DNA from: Desulfovibrio piger ATCC 29098
GTDB taxonomy: Bacteria > Desulfobacterota > Desulfovibrionia > Desulfovibrionales > Desulfovibrionaceae
Reading direction: 5' to 3'
NCBI RefSeq assembly: GCF_000156375.1
Contig: NZ_DS996351.1
Span: 148,683 to 193,265 of the forward strand
DNA: 44,583 bases
The position numbers were made by a program, and so were the translations under genes. Position 1 is the stretch's first letter. The number at the start of each line of letters is the position of its first letter. Below are positions 15,971 to 27,373 of this stretch, one piece after another. A model generated the notes under the pieces. It searched no databases, was not told where the DNA came from, and saw nothing but the letters and a program-made list of their open reading frames with translations.

Positions 15971-16626
15971 AACGGTCTGTCTGGCCATACGGCTGGAAGG
16001 GCCCCTGCAAGCCTGGGGCAGCGCCAGTCAGTATAACAGGCGCCTGACGGATCTTCTGCCTTCGCGCAGTGCTGTGACCGGTATGTTGTGCGCGGCCCTG
16101 GGGCTGGGCAGGGGATCGACGGAAGAGACCGACTTCCTGCGGGAAATGACCGGCGTGCGGATGCTGGCGGTAGTGGTGCCCCGCCGTATGGGGGGGACGG
16201 CGCTCCCTGTGCGTCGCCTGGAGGATTATCATACCGTGCAGGATACGGCCAAAGCGGATGGCGGTCTCAAGGATTGTCACATCACCCGGCGGCAGTATCT
16301 GCTGGATGCCGCCTTCCGGGTCTTCCTCAGCGGCAGTCGGGCGCTGCTGGAAAAGGCCGGAGCAGCCTTGCAGGATCCGGTTTGGGGCCTGTGGCTGGGG
16401 CGCAAGTCCTGCATCCCCACAGCCCCTGTTTTCGCAGGGATCTTTGCTGATGAACAGGCAGCTATCGCGGCCTGTGTCCCGGAAGGTCTGGACGGGTGCC
16501 TGCGCTCCCGGGATGCGCTTTCCTTTGCTGAGGGTACGGACAGCGTGGCAGACATGCCGTTGAGCTTTGCTTCTTCGGCACGTGCCTTTGCCCTGCGCAG
16601 GGTGCGTTTGGATCACGGAGACGAGG

Positions 16627-16637
<11 letters not shown>
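15960..16637 (+). CDS. cas5e: Cas5e (CasD), 5'-handle binding subunit
   Basis: The 225-residue protein has the Cas5 N-terminus LAIRLEGPLQAWGSASQYNRRLTDLLPSRSAVTGMLCAALG and the conserved DYHTVQ segment. Its length matches the family. Cas5e caps the crRNA 5' handle and connects to Cas8e. It overlaps cas7e upstream and cas1 downstream by 11 bases each. No anomaly is seen. Confidence 0.92.
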
Positions 16638-17815
<1,178 letters not shown>

Positions 17816-17862
17816 ATTTTTGCAGCGATGATAACCTTTGAGAACTCTTCATGTTTTCTGGA
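17816..17862 (+). promoter_or_regulatory. CRISPR leader (short)
   Basis: This is the 47-base AT-rich gap between the cas2 stop and the first repeat. Type I-E leaders lie upstream of the array in this orientation, and the decayed last repeat at the far end agrees. It is shorter than usual, so leader elements probably extend into cas2. Confidence 0.65.
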
Positions 17863-18563
17863 GTATTCCCCACGCACGTGGGGATGAACCGCCCTTCGTC
17901 TCGCTAATGCTTCTGTCCGCGCTGTATTCCCCACGCACGTGGGGATGAACCGCCGCTGATCTTCCAGGAGCGCACCAGCCCGGAGTATTCCCCACGCACG
18001 TGGGGATGAACCGGGGACCGCGTGCAAGGGCAACAGGTGGTCGATGTATTCCCCACGCACGTGGGGATGAACCGGTGCTGGGCTGCCGGAAGACCGCGCA
18101 GGATGCGTATTCCCCACGCACGTGGGGATGAACCGGCTGATGAGTGCCTGCCAGATGTTGTGCTTGCGTATTCCCCACGCACGTGGGGATGAACCGCTCG
18201 TGTTCGTCCCTCGATCCTATTGTGGTACGTATTCCCCACGCATGTGGGGATGAACCGAATATTACCGACGAAATCAAAAAGACCAATGAGTATTCCCCAC
18301 GCATGTGGGGATGAACCGCACTATGTCAGGTGTCACGGATGTGACATGCAGTATTCCCCACGCACGTGGGGATGAACCGAAATACATTCTTCTTTTTTAT
18401 TGTCTTCTTTGGTATTCCCCACGCACGTGGGGATGAACCGAGCTGCAATGGCTGCCCCAACGGTAGACCGCGCGTATTCCCCACGCATGTGGGGATGAAC
18501 CGTGCTGCGGCAGCTTTTGCTTCTGCCCCGGGTCGTATTCCCCACGCATGTGGGGGTGGGGCA
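17863..18563 (+). CRISPR. Type I-E CRISPR array, 12 repeats and 11 spacers
   Basis: Twenty-nine-base repeats begin GTATTCCCC, centre on CCCCACGCACGTGGGG and end GATGAACCG. They start at 17863, 17924, 17985, 18046, 18107, 18168, 18229, 18290, 18351, 18412, 18474 and 18535. Spacers are 32 bases, except the tenth, which is 33. Repeats 7, 8, 11 and 12 carry GCATGTGG instead of GCACGTGG, which swaps a G-C for a G-U in the RNA hairpin and keeps the stem. The last repeat is decayed after its first 21 bases. Spacers 7 and 9 are AT-rich, unlike the host. The array follows cas2 on the same strand. Confidence 0.98.
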
Positions 18564-18585
18564 TACCGTCCGCCGCAGGCACACC

Positions 18586-18617
18586 AAAAAGCCCGGTATG
18601 GGAATTCCATACCGGGC
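18586..18617 (-). terminator. Terminator of purC
   Basis: GCCCGGTATGG (18591-18601) and CCATACCGGGC (18607-18617) pair perfectly over 11 bases. On the minus strand the stem is followed by TTTTT. It separates purC from the end of the CRISPR array. Confidence 0.85.
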
Positions 18618-18675
18618 GTGCCTTGCGGGCGGGTGCCGTCAGCCTGTCAGCCCGCGGCGGGGATGTGTTTGCCGA

Positions 18676-19356
18676 CTAGGCAAAGAACATCTTGGACAGG
18701 GTCATGGGATCGATGTACTTGCCGTCCTTGTAGACGCGCATGTTGCCGGAGGCGATCTCATCGATGAGGATGACCTTGCCGTCGGCGTCATAGCCGTATT
18801 CGAACTTGATGTCGTACAGGACCAGGCCCTTTTCCTTCAGGTCGTCGGCCACGATCTGGGTGATTTTCTGGGTCATGTCCTTGATGTCGTCGTACTGCTT
18901 GTCGGTCATCACGCCCAGGGCCACCAGGGCGTCCTTGGTGACCAGGGGGTCGCCCAGGGCGTCGTTCTTGAAGGTGGTTTCCACATAGGCGGGCAGGTCG
19001 GCGCCTTCTTCGATGTAATCACCGTAACGGCGGATGAAGCTGCCCACGGCCTTGTGGCGGCAGATCACTTCCAGGCCCTTGCCGAAGGGCTTGGCGGGCA
19101 GGACTTCCATGGTGGTGTCGGCCAGGTTGGCGCTCACATAGTGGGTCTTGATGCCGGCGGCATTGATCTTTTCGAAGAAGTAGATGGACATGCGCAGGTT
19201 CACGTCGCCCACGCCGTCGATGGTCAGGCCCACGGAGTTCTCGCCGGGATCGAAAACGCCGTCCTTGCCGGTGCAGTCATCTTTGAACTTCAGCAGATAG
19301 TTGCCGTTTTCCAGGGCATAGACGTTCTTCGTTTTGCCAGTGTAGATGAGCTCCAT
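18676..19356 (-). CDS. purC: SAICAR synthase (phosphoribosylaminoimidazole-succinocarboxamide synthase)
   Basis: The 226-residue protein starts [18 protein letters not shown], the PurC ATP-binding start, and has [42 protein letters not shown] and a short C-terminal YKDGKYIDP stretch. It joins aspartate to CAIR using ATP in purine synthesis. GGAGG precedes the ATG at 19356. It is a single-gene unit with its own terminator; the 5' region has a small GC-rich hairpin (about 19402-19417). Confidence 0.93.
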   Translation of the reverse strand: MELIYTGKTKNVYALENGNYLLKFKDDCTGKDGVFDPGENSVGLTIDGVGDVNLRMSIYFFEKINAAGIKTHYVSANLADTTMEVLPAKPFGKGLEVICRHKAVGSFIRRYGDYIEEGADLPAYVETTFKNDALGDPLVTKDALVALGVMTDKQYDDIKDMTQKITQIVADDLKEKGLVLYDIKFEYGYDADGKVILIDEIASGNMRVYKDGKYIDPMTLSKMFFA

Positions 19357-19442
19357 TTTCGATACCTCCGTGAAGCTATGGTGGGAGAAAAATTTTGCTT
19401 CGGCCCGGCAGGGCCGGTCAGAATCAAAAAATGTCCGGTATG

Positions 19443-19469
19443 CATATAATTATTATAGTGTGAAATCAA
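19443..19469 (-). promoter_or_regulatory. Candidate purC promoter
   Basis: On the minus strand TTGATT (19469-19464) is followed by a perfect TATAAT (19457-19452) and then TATATG (19448-19443). Neither spacing is ideal (6 or 15 bases), so the exact elements are uncertain, but the AT-rich core is well placed. Confidence 0.3.
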
Positions 19470-19754
19470 GCAGGGAATGCAGGAGATATTTTTTACTGCA
19501 TAAAGCCTATGCATCCAGGACAAGAAGAGGGAAATTTTTTATTTTTATTTAATTTTATAAAAATATCCTGCGCGATGAATGGAAAAAAATTCCATAAATG
19601 GCGTTATTATGTAGTGTTACATTTGTTTTTTATGTTTTTTGTTGCAGTATGTTGAAAGCATGATGGCTGCATCGGGACCACGTGTTGATTCCTGTGTGCG
19701 TTTTTCCCTGATGCATGGCCCGGCGGCAGCCCGCGAGGTCTTGAAAAAAAATGA
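19470..19754. other. AT-rich spacer between purC and the AGCS gene
   Basis: Long A and T runs fill the stretch around 19530-19640. No gene or clear RNA structure is seen. The far end carries the AGCS terminator. Confidence 0.5.
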
Positions 19755-19795
19755 AAAAAGTCCCCTGACCGCGGTGGCCAGGGGACTTTTTGTTT
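19755..19795 (-). terminator. Terminator of the AGCS transporter gene (could act both ways)
   Basis: GTCCCCTG pairs with CAGGGGAC around a GC-rich loop. A and T runs flank it on both sides, so on the minus strand it ends in TTTTTTCAT. Confidence 0.8.
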
Positions 19796-19807
19796 CAGGC
19801 AAGGGCC

Positions 19808-21169
19808 CTACTTGTTGTCAGCCAGGTTGGCCTGTTCAAATTCGTCCAGGGCCTTGCTCACGACCTTGGCCAGACCGATGAGGGCGATAAGGTTGGGGAA
19901 GGCCATGAGGCCGTTGAACATGTCGGCCAGTTCCCACACCAGGTTCACCTGCAGCAGGGAACCCATGACGATGAAGCACATCACCACCACGCGGTAGGGG
20001 GTCACGCCGCGGGTACCGAACAGGTACTTGACGTTCTGCTCACCGAAGAAATACCAGCCCACGATGGTGGAGAAGGCGAAGAACAGCAGGCAGATGGCCA
20101 CGAACTTGATGCCGAAGGCACCCAGACCGGTGGAGAAAGCCTTCTGGGTCAGGGCGATACCGGTGGTGGTACCGTCCAGGGCGCCGGTGACGAAGATGAC
20201 CAGGGCGGTCATGTTGAGCACGACGAAGGTATCGATGAACACGCTGACGATACCCATCAGGCCCTGCTGGGCGGGGTACTGCACCTTGGCCACGGCGTGG
20301 GCGTGAGGCGTGGAACCCATACCGGCTTCGTTGGAGAACAGGCCGCGGGCCACACCGTAACGGATGGCTTCCTTGACGCCGGCACCGATGATACCGCCGG
20401 TGGCGGCCGAAGGATCGAAGGCGCCCACAAAGATCATCTTGAAGGCGGGGATGATCTGGTCGGCATTGCTGAGGACCACGAACAGGCCACCGATGACGTA
20501 CAGCAGGGCCATGAGGGGCACCATCTTTTCGGTCACGGCAGCGATGCGGCCGATACCACCGAAGAAGACGAAGGCACCGCAGGCGGCGATGATCAGGCCC
20601 ATGACCAGGGGCGGCACGTCAAAAGCGGTCTTGAAGGCGTCGGCGATGGAGTTGGACTGCACCATGTTGCCGATGCAACCCAGGGCGATGATGATGGAGA
20701 CCGAGAAGAACACGGCCAGCTTGTGGCTGCCGAGACCTTTGGAGATGTAGTAGGCGGGACCGCCGGTGATGTGGCCGGCGTCGTCGCGGGTGCGGTAGAC
20801 CTGGGCCAGCACGGCTTCGGCAAAGATGGTGGCCATGCCGAAGAAGGCGGCGATCCACATCCAGAAGATGGCGCCGGGACCACCCATGGCGATGGCGGTG
20901 GCGGCACCGGCCAGGTTACCGGTACCCACCTGGGCGGCGATGGCGGTGGCCACGGACTGGAAGGAGCTCATGCCGTGCTTGTCGGCGCGCTTGCCCTTCA
21001 GGGAAAGGTCACCGAAGAGCATGCGCACGGCCTGTCCGAACTTGCGGACCTGGATGAACTTCAGCCGGATGGTGAAGTATATGCCCACACCACACAGCAG
21101 CGGGATAAGGCAGTACATGCCCCAGATGAAGCTGTTGATGTTGGAGACAAGTTTCGTCAATTCTTCCAT
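19808..21169 (-). CDS. Sodium:alanine/glycine symporter, AGCS family
   Basis: The 453-residue protein has about ten or eleven membrane segments and AGCS signatures: GVGIYFTIRLKFIQVR near the N-terminus, SSFQSVATAIAAQVGTGNLAGAATAIAMGGPGAIFWMW, ITGGPAYYISKGLG and FSNEAGMGSTPHAHA. The family imports alanine, glycine or related amino acids with sodium at the inner membrane. The start at 21169 follows a GAGGGGG ribosome site. It appears to be a single-gene unit. The upstream region has a -35-like TTGACC next to a perfect ten-base-arm palindrome (21299-21327), suggesting regulation by a dimeric factor. Confidence 0.92.
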   Translation of the reverse strand: MEELTKLVSNINSFIWGMYCLIPLLCGVGIYFTIRLKFIQVRKFGQAVRMLFGDLSLKGKRADKHGMSSFQSVATAIAAQVGTGNLAGAATAIAMGGPGAIFWMWIAAFFGMATIFAEAVLAQVYRTRDDAGHITGGPAYYISKGLGSHKLAVFFSVSIIIALGCIGNMVQSNSIADAFKTAFDVPPLVMGLIIAACGAFVFFGGIGRIAAVTEKMVPLMALLYVIGGLFVVLSNADQIIPAFKMIFVGAFDPSAATGGIIGAGVKEAIRYGVARGLFSNEAGMGSTPHAHAVAKVQYPAQQGLMGIVSVFIDTFVVLNMTALVIFVTGALDGTTTGIALTQKAFSTGLGAFGIKFVAICLLFFAFSTIVGWYFFGEQNVKYLFGTRGVTPYRVVVMCFIVMGSLLQVNLVWELADMFNGLMAFPNLIALIGLAKVVSKALDEFEQANLADNK

Positions 21170-21838
21170 GGTTTCCCCCTCAGGCTATCCGGCCTGCATG
21201 TCATCCGGCAGGAGAACCCCGTGTCCGTCCGTCGTCTGGCAAGGCATGTCGAATATGGAATGATGGTGTCATGTTCCCGGCAACCTTCGCGAGATTCATG
21301 TATGGATGAATGATATGCATCCATACAGGGTCAAAAAAACAGCGCGTCTTTTCCCTCTTCGGGATGGGCCCGGTCCGGATGCCGGTATGATGGTGTCCGG
21401 CGGGCAGAGGCGCTGTCGTTGTTCGCTATGGTTGTCGTCGATTTATCTATGCATGTGCAATATTAAACCGTAACGAGAAAAATGTCCATGCCGGAATTGA
21501 TCGGAAATCATTTCCTAATCATCGAGTGGATATTTTAAAAATACTAGTGATTCCATATTGTTGTAATATAGTTACGAAAAGGGCCTGCTCCGGGATGGCC
21601 AGGGCGGAGCGTCGTTGCTCTTACTGGCCGGAGAGGGATGCACAGCTCGCATAGACTGGAAAAGGCCGGAATCAGGGCCGGGAGGGGAATTTTCCTGCCA
21701 TGGCGGCCTTACAAAAAAATGTTGCCGGGAGAAAGCACGGGCGGATCGGGTGAGGCAGGCCGGGAGAAGGACAGACCAGGCTCGGGCAGGATCAAGACCG
21801 GAAGGGGGACGAGCCTGCAAGCGAAAAAAGGTCATCCA
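21170..21838. other. Long intergenic region upstream of the AGCS gene
   Basis: No protein gene is convincing here. It includes the palindrome at 21299-21327, an AT-rich stretch near 21420-21575 and GC-rich unstructured sequence after 21580. Confidence 0.5.
21299..21327. promoter_or_regulatory. Perfect palindrome next to the AGCS promoter
   Basis: Arms TGTATGGATG and CATCCATACA are exact reverse complements with a nine-base centre. On the minus strand a TTGACC (21334-21329) lies directly before it, so the palindrome would fill the promoter spacer, the position of a repressor site. The -10 is weak. Confidence 0.5.
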
Positions 21839-21871
21839 AAATAAAAAAGGGACCGCACGGATGGCAGTCCC
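21839..21871 (-). terminator. Terminator of the hypothetical gene upstream (minus strand)
   Basis: On the minus strand GGGACTGC pairs with GCGGTCCC (one T-G wobble) and is followed by TTTTTTAT. It lies 9 bases after the stop codon at 21880. Confidence 0.8.
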
Positions 21872-21879
21872 TCAAAGTA

Positions 21880-22344
21880 TCAGTCCTCGTCCCGGACGCT
21901 GCTGCGGCGTCTGCGGCGGGGCTTTTCTTCTTCCATGTCCTCGGGCAGGTCTGGTGTGGAAAGCTGTTCCCGGATGCGGTCGCGCTCCTCCCGGGGCTTG
22001 GCCACCAGGCGCAACTGCTTGACCAGTACCTTGCCGATGACCAGCACTTCTTCCACATCGGCCAGCTGTTCGAAGTCCGGGGCATCGGGGCTGAAATCTT
22101 CGGGAGCGTCCCGCAGTTCTCCAGAAGTCATCCTGAAAATATACATGACGTGCCTCCGTGGCAGCAGTTTTGAGTTTTTCGTATCCAGCTGGACAAAGGG
22201 CGAGGTGCGCAACAGGGCCAGCCGTTCTTCCGTCATGGCGCGACAGGGGAAATGCCGGCAGGCCAGACAGGCCAGCAGGGGCCGCTGATGCCCTTTGAGC
22301 GGGCAGCGGAGGGCTTTTTCCGTGGGGTCTGCGTATCTTCCCAT
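21880..22344 (-). CDS. Conserved-looking hypothetical protein with an N-terminal cysteine cluster
   Basis: From the ATG at 22344 the product has 154 residues (MGRYADPTEKALRCPLKG). Cysteines occur in CPLKG and in LACLACRHFPCRAM, a possible metal site within the first 40 residues. The middle has a short RRHVMYIFRM segment, and the tail is acidic then very basic (EEEKPRRRRRSSVRDED). I do not recognise the family. The start at 22344 follows AAAGGTG; a longer frame upstream lacks a ribosome site and has biased composition. It has its own terminator, which supports a real gene. Confidence 0.65.
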   Translation of the reverse strand: MGRYADPTEKALRCPLKGHQRPLLACLACRHFPCRAMTEERLALLRTSPFVQLDTKNSKLLPRRHVMYIFRMTSGELRDAPEDFSPDAPDFEQLADVEEVLVIGKVLVKQLRLVAKPREERDRIREQLSTPDLPEDMEEEKPRRRRRSSVRDED

Positions 22345-22542
22345 GACGAACACCTTTGCCTTGCTATAGCAAAGAGTGCCTTCCGGGCCTAGCCGCCGAC
22401 GGCAGAAATTTTTCCGCCGGGTGGCGGATGCGATGCCAAAAGGCCGCGTGCAAGAGCGGCTTGCAGCCTGACGATGCCTGCCGCGGACAAGGCCGGACGC
22501 ACCGTAGCCGATAGACGGCATGCAGTGCGCCGCCACGGATGC

Positions 22543-22580
22543 AAAAAAACGGGAGAGGCGAGCACGACTCGCCCCTCCCG
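22543..22580 (-). terminator. Terminator of prmC
   Basis: On the minus strand GGGAGGGGCGAG pairs with CTCGCCTCTCCC (one G-T) around a TCGTG loop and runs into seven T. Confidence 0.85.
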
Positions 22581-22606
22581 CGTGATCTTCGCTATCCGGG
22601 AACGGA

Positions 22607-23455
22607 TCAGGCCCGACGGGCCCAGGTGCAGCGGTCCAGACCGGCCAGATCCTGTTCTGTACGGGGCTCGCTGTACCCTACCTCCGCCAGCAGGCGGCGC
22701 ACGGCCCCGCCCTGACGGTAGCCGTGTTCCATGACGATGAGCCCGCCCGGCTTCAGGGCCCGCTGTCCGGCGCGGATGACGGCGTGCAGGTGGCGCAGGC
22801 CGTCCTGTTCGGAAAAGAGCGCGCTGTGCGGTTCGTGGTGCAGGACTTCCGCCATGACCTCGTCTTCTTCCGCGGCGGCGATGTAGGGCGGGTTGCTGAC
22901 CAGCACGTCCAGCCCGCCCGGCAACAGCGGCGGCGTGAACATGTCTCCCCGTACCAGGGCCAGACGGTCAGCGGCTTGCAGGCTGCGGATGTTGCGGGCC
23001 GCCACGGGCAGGGCCCCGGCGCTGTATTCCAGCAGCAGGCCCCGGCTGTGCGGCAGTTCAAGGGCCAGCGTGATGCCGATGCAGCCCGTGCCCGTGCCCA
23101 GATCCGCAAAGCGTACCTCTCCGTGCCCTGCGCATTCCCGCAGCACGATCTCCAGTAGCAGCTCGGTCTCCGGCCGGGGGATGAGGGTCTGCGGGCTGAC
23201 CTCGAAATCGCGGCCGAAGAACTCGCGTCGTCCCGTGATGTGGGCCAGCGGCTCACCGGCACAGCGACGGGCGGTCAATGCACGGATGGCGCCGGCCGCG
23301 TCGTCCGCCACAGGGGAGGGCATGGCCAGCATCAGGCCGATGCGGTCAAGGTGCAGCACATGGCCCGCCAGCAGGCGGGCCTCCAGCGCGGGGGCGTCCG
23401 TGCCTGCGGCGTGCAGGTCGCGGGTCAGCGAGGTCAGCAGTTCCTGAAGGGTCAT
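22607..23455 (-). CDS. prmC: Peptide chain release factor N5-glutamine methyltransferase
   Basis: The 282-residue protein (MTLQELLTSLTRDL) has an N-terminal helical domain ending PLAHITGRREFFGRDFEVSP, the SAM-binding FADLGTGTGCIGITLALE segment, and the catalytic NPPY motif in LVSNPPYIAA. It methylates the GGQ glutamine of release factors RF1 and RF2. The ATG at 23455 with AAGGA before it is preferred; an upstream in-frame extension crosses the lon terminator. RF1 (prfA), its common neighbour, is not in the window. Confidence 0.92.
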   Translation of the reverse strand: MTLQELLTSLTRDLHAAGTDAPALEARLLAGHVLHLDRIGLMLAMPSPVADDAAGAIRALTARRCAGEPLAHITGRREFFGRDFEVSPQTLIPRPETELLLEIVLRECAGHGEVRFADLGTGTGCIGITLALELPHSRGLLLEYSAGALPVAARNIRSLQAADRLALVRGDMFTPPLLPGGLDVLVSNPPYIAAAEEDEVMAEVLHHEPHSALFSEQDGLRHLHAVIRAGQRALKPGGLIVMEHGYRQGGAVRRLLAEVGYSEPRTEQDLAGLDRCTWARRA

Positions 23456-23485
23456 ATCCTTGTCCTCTGTACGGCCGGGCAAAGT

Positions 23486-23522
23486 GAAAAAGGCCCGGGG
23501 CAACGCCATGTCGTCCCGGGCC
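23486..23522 (-). terminator. Terminator of lon
   Basis: On the minus strand GGCCCGGG pairs with CCCGGGCC, then TTTTTC follows. It lies 35 bases after the lon stop codon and separates lon from prmC. Confidence 0.75.
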
Positions 23523-23557
23523 GTCCGCGTCACCGCTTTTCAGGGGCGACGGCGGCG

Positions 23558-26065
<2,508 letters not shown>

Positions 26066-26082
26066 ATATACTCCCGGACTGC

Positions 26083-26775
26083 TTACAGGTGTCTGCACTG
26101 GCAGATGCTGTAGCAGCCATTATCGGTGACGATCACATGGTCCAGAAAGCGCAGCCCCATGTTGACGGCCAGTTCCCGCACGGTGTTGGTGAAGATGATG
26201 TCGGGCTGGGAAGGCCGGGTCTGGCCGCCCGGATGGTTGTGTACCAGGATGATGCCGCTGGCCTTGTAGCGCAGGGCAGGCTCCAGCACGTCACGGGGCA
26301 GCAGGGGGACGCTTTCCACATTGCCCTGGCGCAGGCGTTCCCAGGCCATGAGGCGGTTGCCCGCGTTGACCATGGCCAGCCAGCATTCTTCCTGCTGGCT
26401 GCCTGCCAGACGGGCCCGGGCCATCTCGGCCACGGCCTGGGGCGTCGCTATTTCCTTCCCTTGCAACAGGGGCGCAGCCGCATGGCGGGCCAATACTTCG
26501 CGCAATACCTGCCACAGGGAGAGCAGGCCGGGGCCGAAGCCCGGTACGGCCAGCAGCTGTTCCGGCGGTGCGTCCAGTACGCCGCGGATATTGTGGAAAC
26601 GCAGCAGCAGTTCCCGAGCCAGAGGTTTGGTATCCTTGCGCGGCTGCCCGTAGCCCAGCAACAGCTCCAGGATCTCATAATCGGCCACAGCCAGAGGCTC
26701 GCGAGCCAGTCGCTGGCGCAGGCGGCTGCGGTGGCCGCTATGGGGTGAGGCAGAGGATACGGACATTGCGGTCAT
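26083..26775 (-). CDS. radC: RadC-family JAB-domain protein
   Basis: The 230-residue protein has an N-terminal helix-hairpin-helix-like part (VPGFGPGLLSLWQ) and a C-terminal RadC/JAB domain with the metal motif HNHPGGQTRPSQPD, matching HxH-x7-S-xx-D. The role of RadC is unsettled; it was once linked to recombinational repair, and relatives occur in mobile elements. Here it lies 17 bases ahead of lon, probably as one transcript. The ribosome site at 26775 is poor; a second ATG three codons in (26766) is possible. Confidence 0.88.
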   Translation of the reverse strand: MTAMSVSSASPHSGHRSRLRQRLAREPLAVADYEILELLLGYGQPRKDTKPLARELLLRFHNIRGVLDAPPEQLLAVPGFGPGLLSLWQVLREVLARHAAAPLLQGKEIATPQAVAEMARARLAGSQQEECWLAMVNAGNRLMAWERLRQGNVESVPLLPRDVLEPALRYKASGIILVHNHPGGQTRPSQPDIIFTNTVRELAVNMGLRFLDHVIVTDNGCYSICQCRHL

Positions 26776-26822
26776 AAGGTAAGATGCTTTTTGGCAAGCG
26801 CAAGGGGGGTGGGATGGTATCT

Positions 26823-26948
26823 TTTGAGGGGGAGGCCCCTCATCTCCGCTGTCGAGGCCCGTAAAGTTCCTTCGTCGCTAACGGGCACGGCCTGCGGCCG
26901 CCTTCGGTCGCTGCTGGCGCGAGAGGGGTCTCCCCCTCAAACTCCCCC
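26823..26948. repeat. Nested inverted-repeat element (dispersed)
   Basis: Outer arms at 26823-26841 and 26923-26941 are reverse complements in 18 of 19 positions; the left arm starts TTTGAGGGGGAGG. Inside are smaller hairpins, such as GCCCGT/ACGGGC at about 26855-26884. The right arm and its extension (CCCCCTCAAACTCCCCC, 26932-26948) recur exactly, inverted, at the window end (44567-44583). Confidence 0.65.
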
Positions 26949-27373
26949 TTACCCAGCGCGCTTTATTTGAAGCCCCAGAGGACGCCCCCACAGAGAGCGC
27001 CCTCTGGGGCTTCGTGACAGTCATAAGGTCGAACTGGCTGATGATGCCGTCCTTTCCCTCTCTGTGCCGGAGAGCTCCATGAGCGTTCACGATGGTTTTA
27101 TAGGATAAAGCACGACCGGAGAACTGAGAGCCGTCGTGTTCCATACCTTTCCGGAAGACATGGTCCTTTTGAGCCGAAGGTCTGACCGTCATGCAAAAGT
27201 TTTTAGAAGAAAGCGCGTTTGGGGGAGGATGGGGGCTTGGGGGAAGGGCCCCCCTTTTCGCGCCAGCAAAAGGAGGTCCCTTCCCCCAAAAAAACGATGC
27301 AGGCCGTGCCTGTTGCGACGGAGGAAATACGGGCATCGACAGTGGAGCAAGGGAGACCCTTCCTCCAAAAAAT
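26949..27373. repeat. Gene-free hairpin-rich region downstream of holA
   Basis: A perfect 13-base stem (GAAGCCCCAGAGG at 26969-26981 with its complement at 27001-27013) is followed by a 20-base imperfect inverted repeat (27239-27258 against 27268-27287, 18 of 20) and a smaller AAGGG/CCCTT hairpin near 27352-27364. CAAAAGTTTTT at 27194 recurs at 44547. I see no gene; holA transcription probably ends here, although none is a textbook terminator. Confidence 0.55.

Noticed and set aside
19790-21313. Plus-strand open frame of about 500 codons rich in His, Gly and Asp
   Set aside because: It lies opposite the AGCS symporter, whose motifs are clear on the minus strand.
27239-27287. Large hairpin as a standard terminator of holA
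   Set aside because: On the minus strand the T run comes before the stem, not after it, so it is not a textbook terminator.
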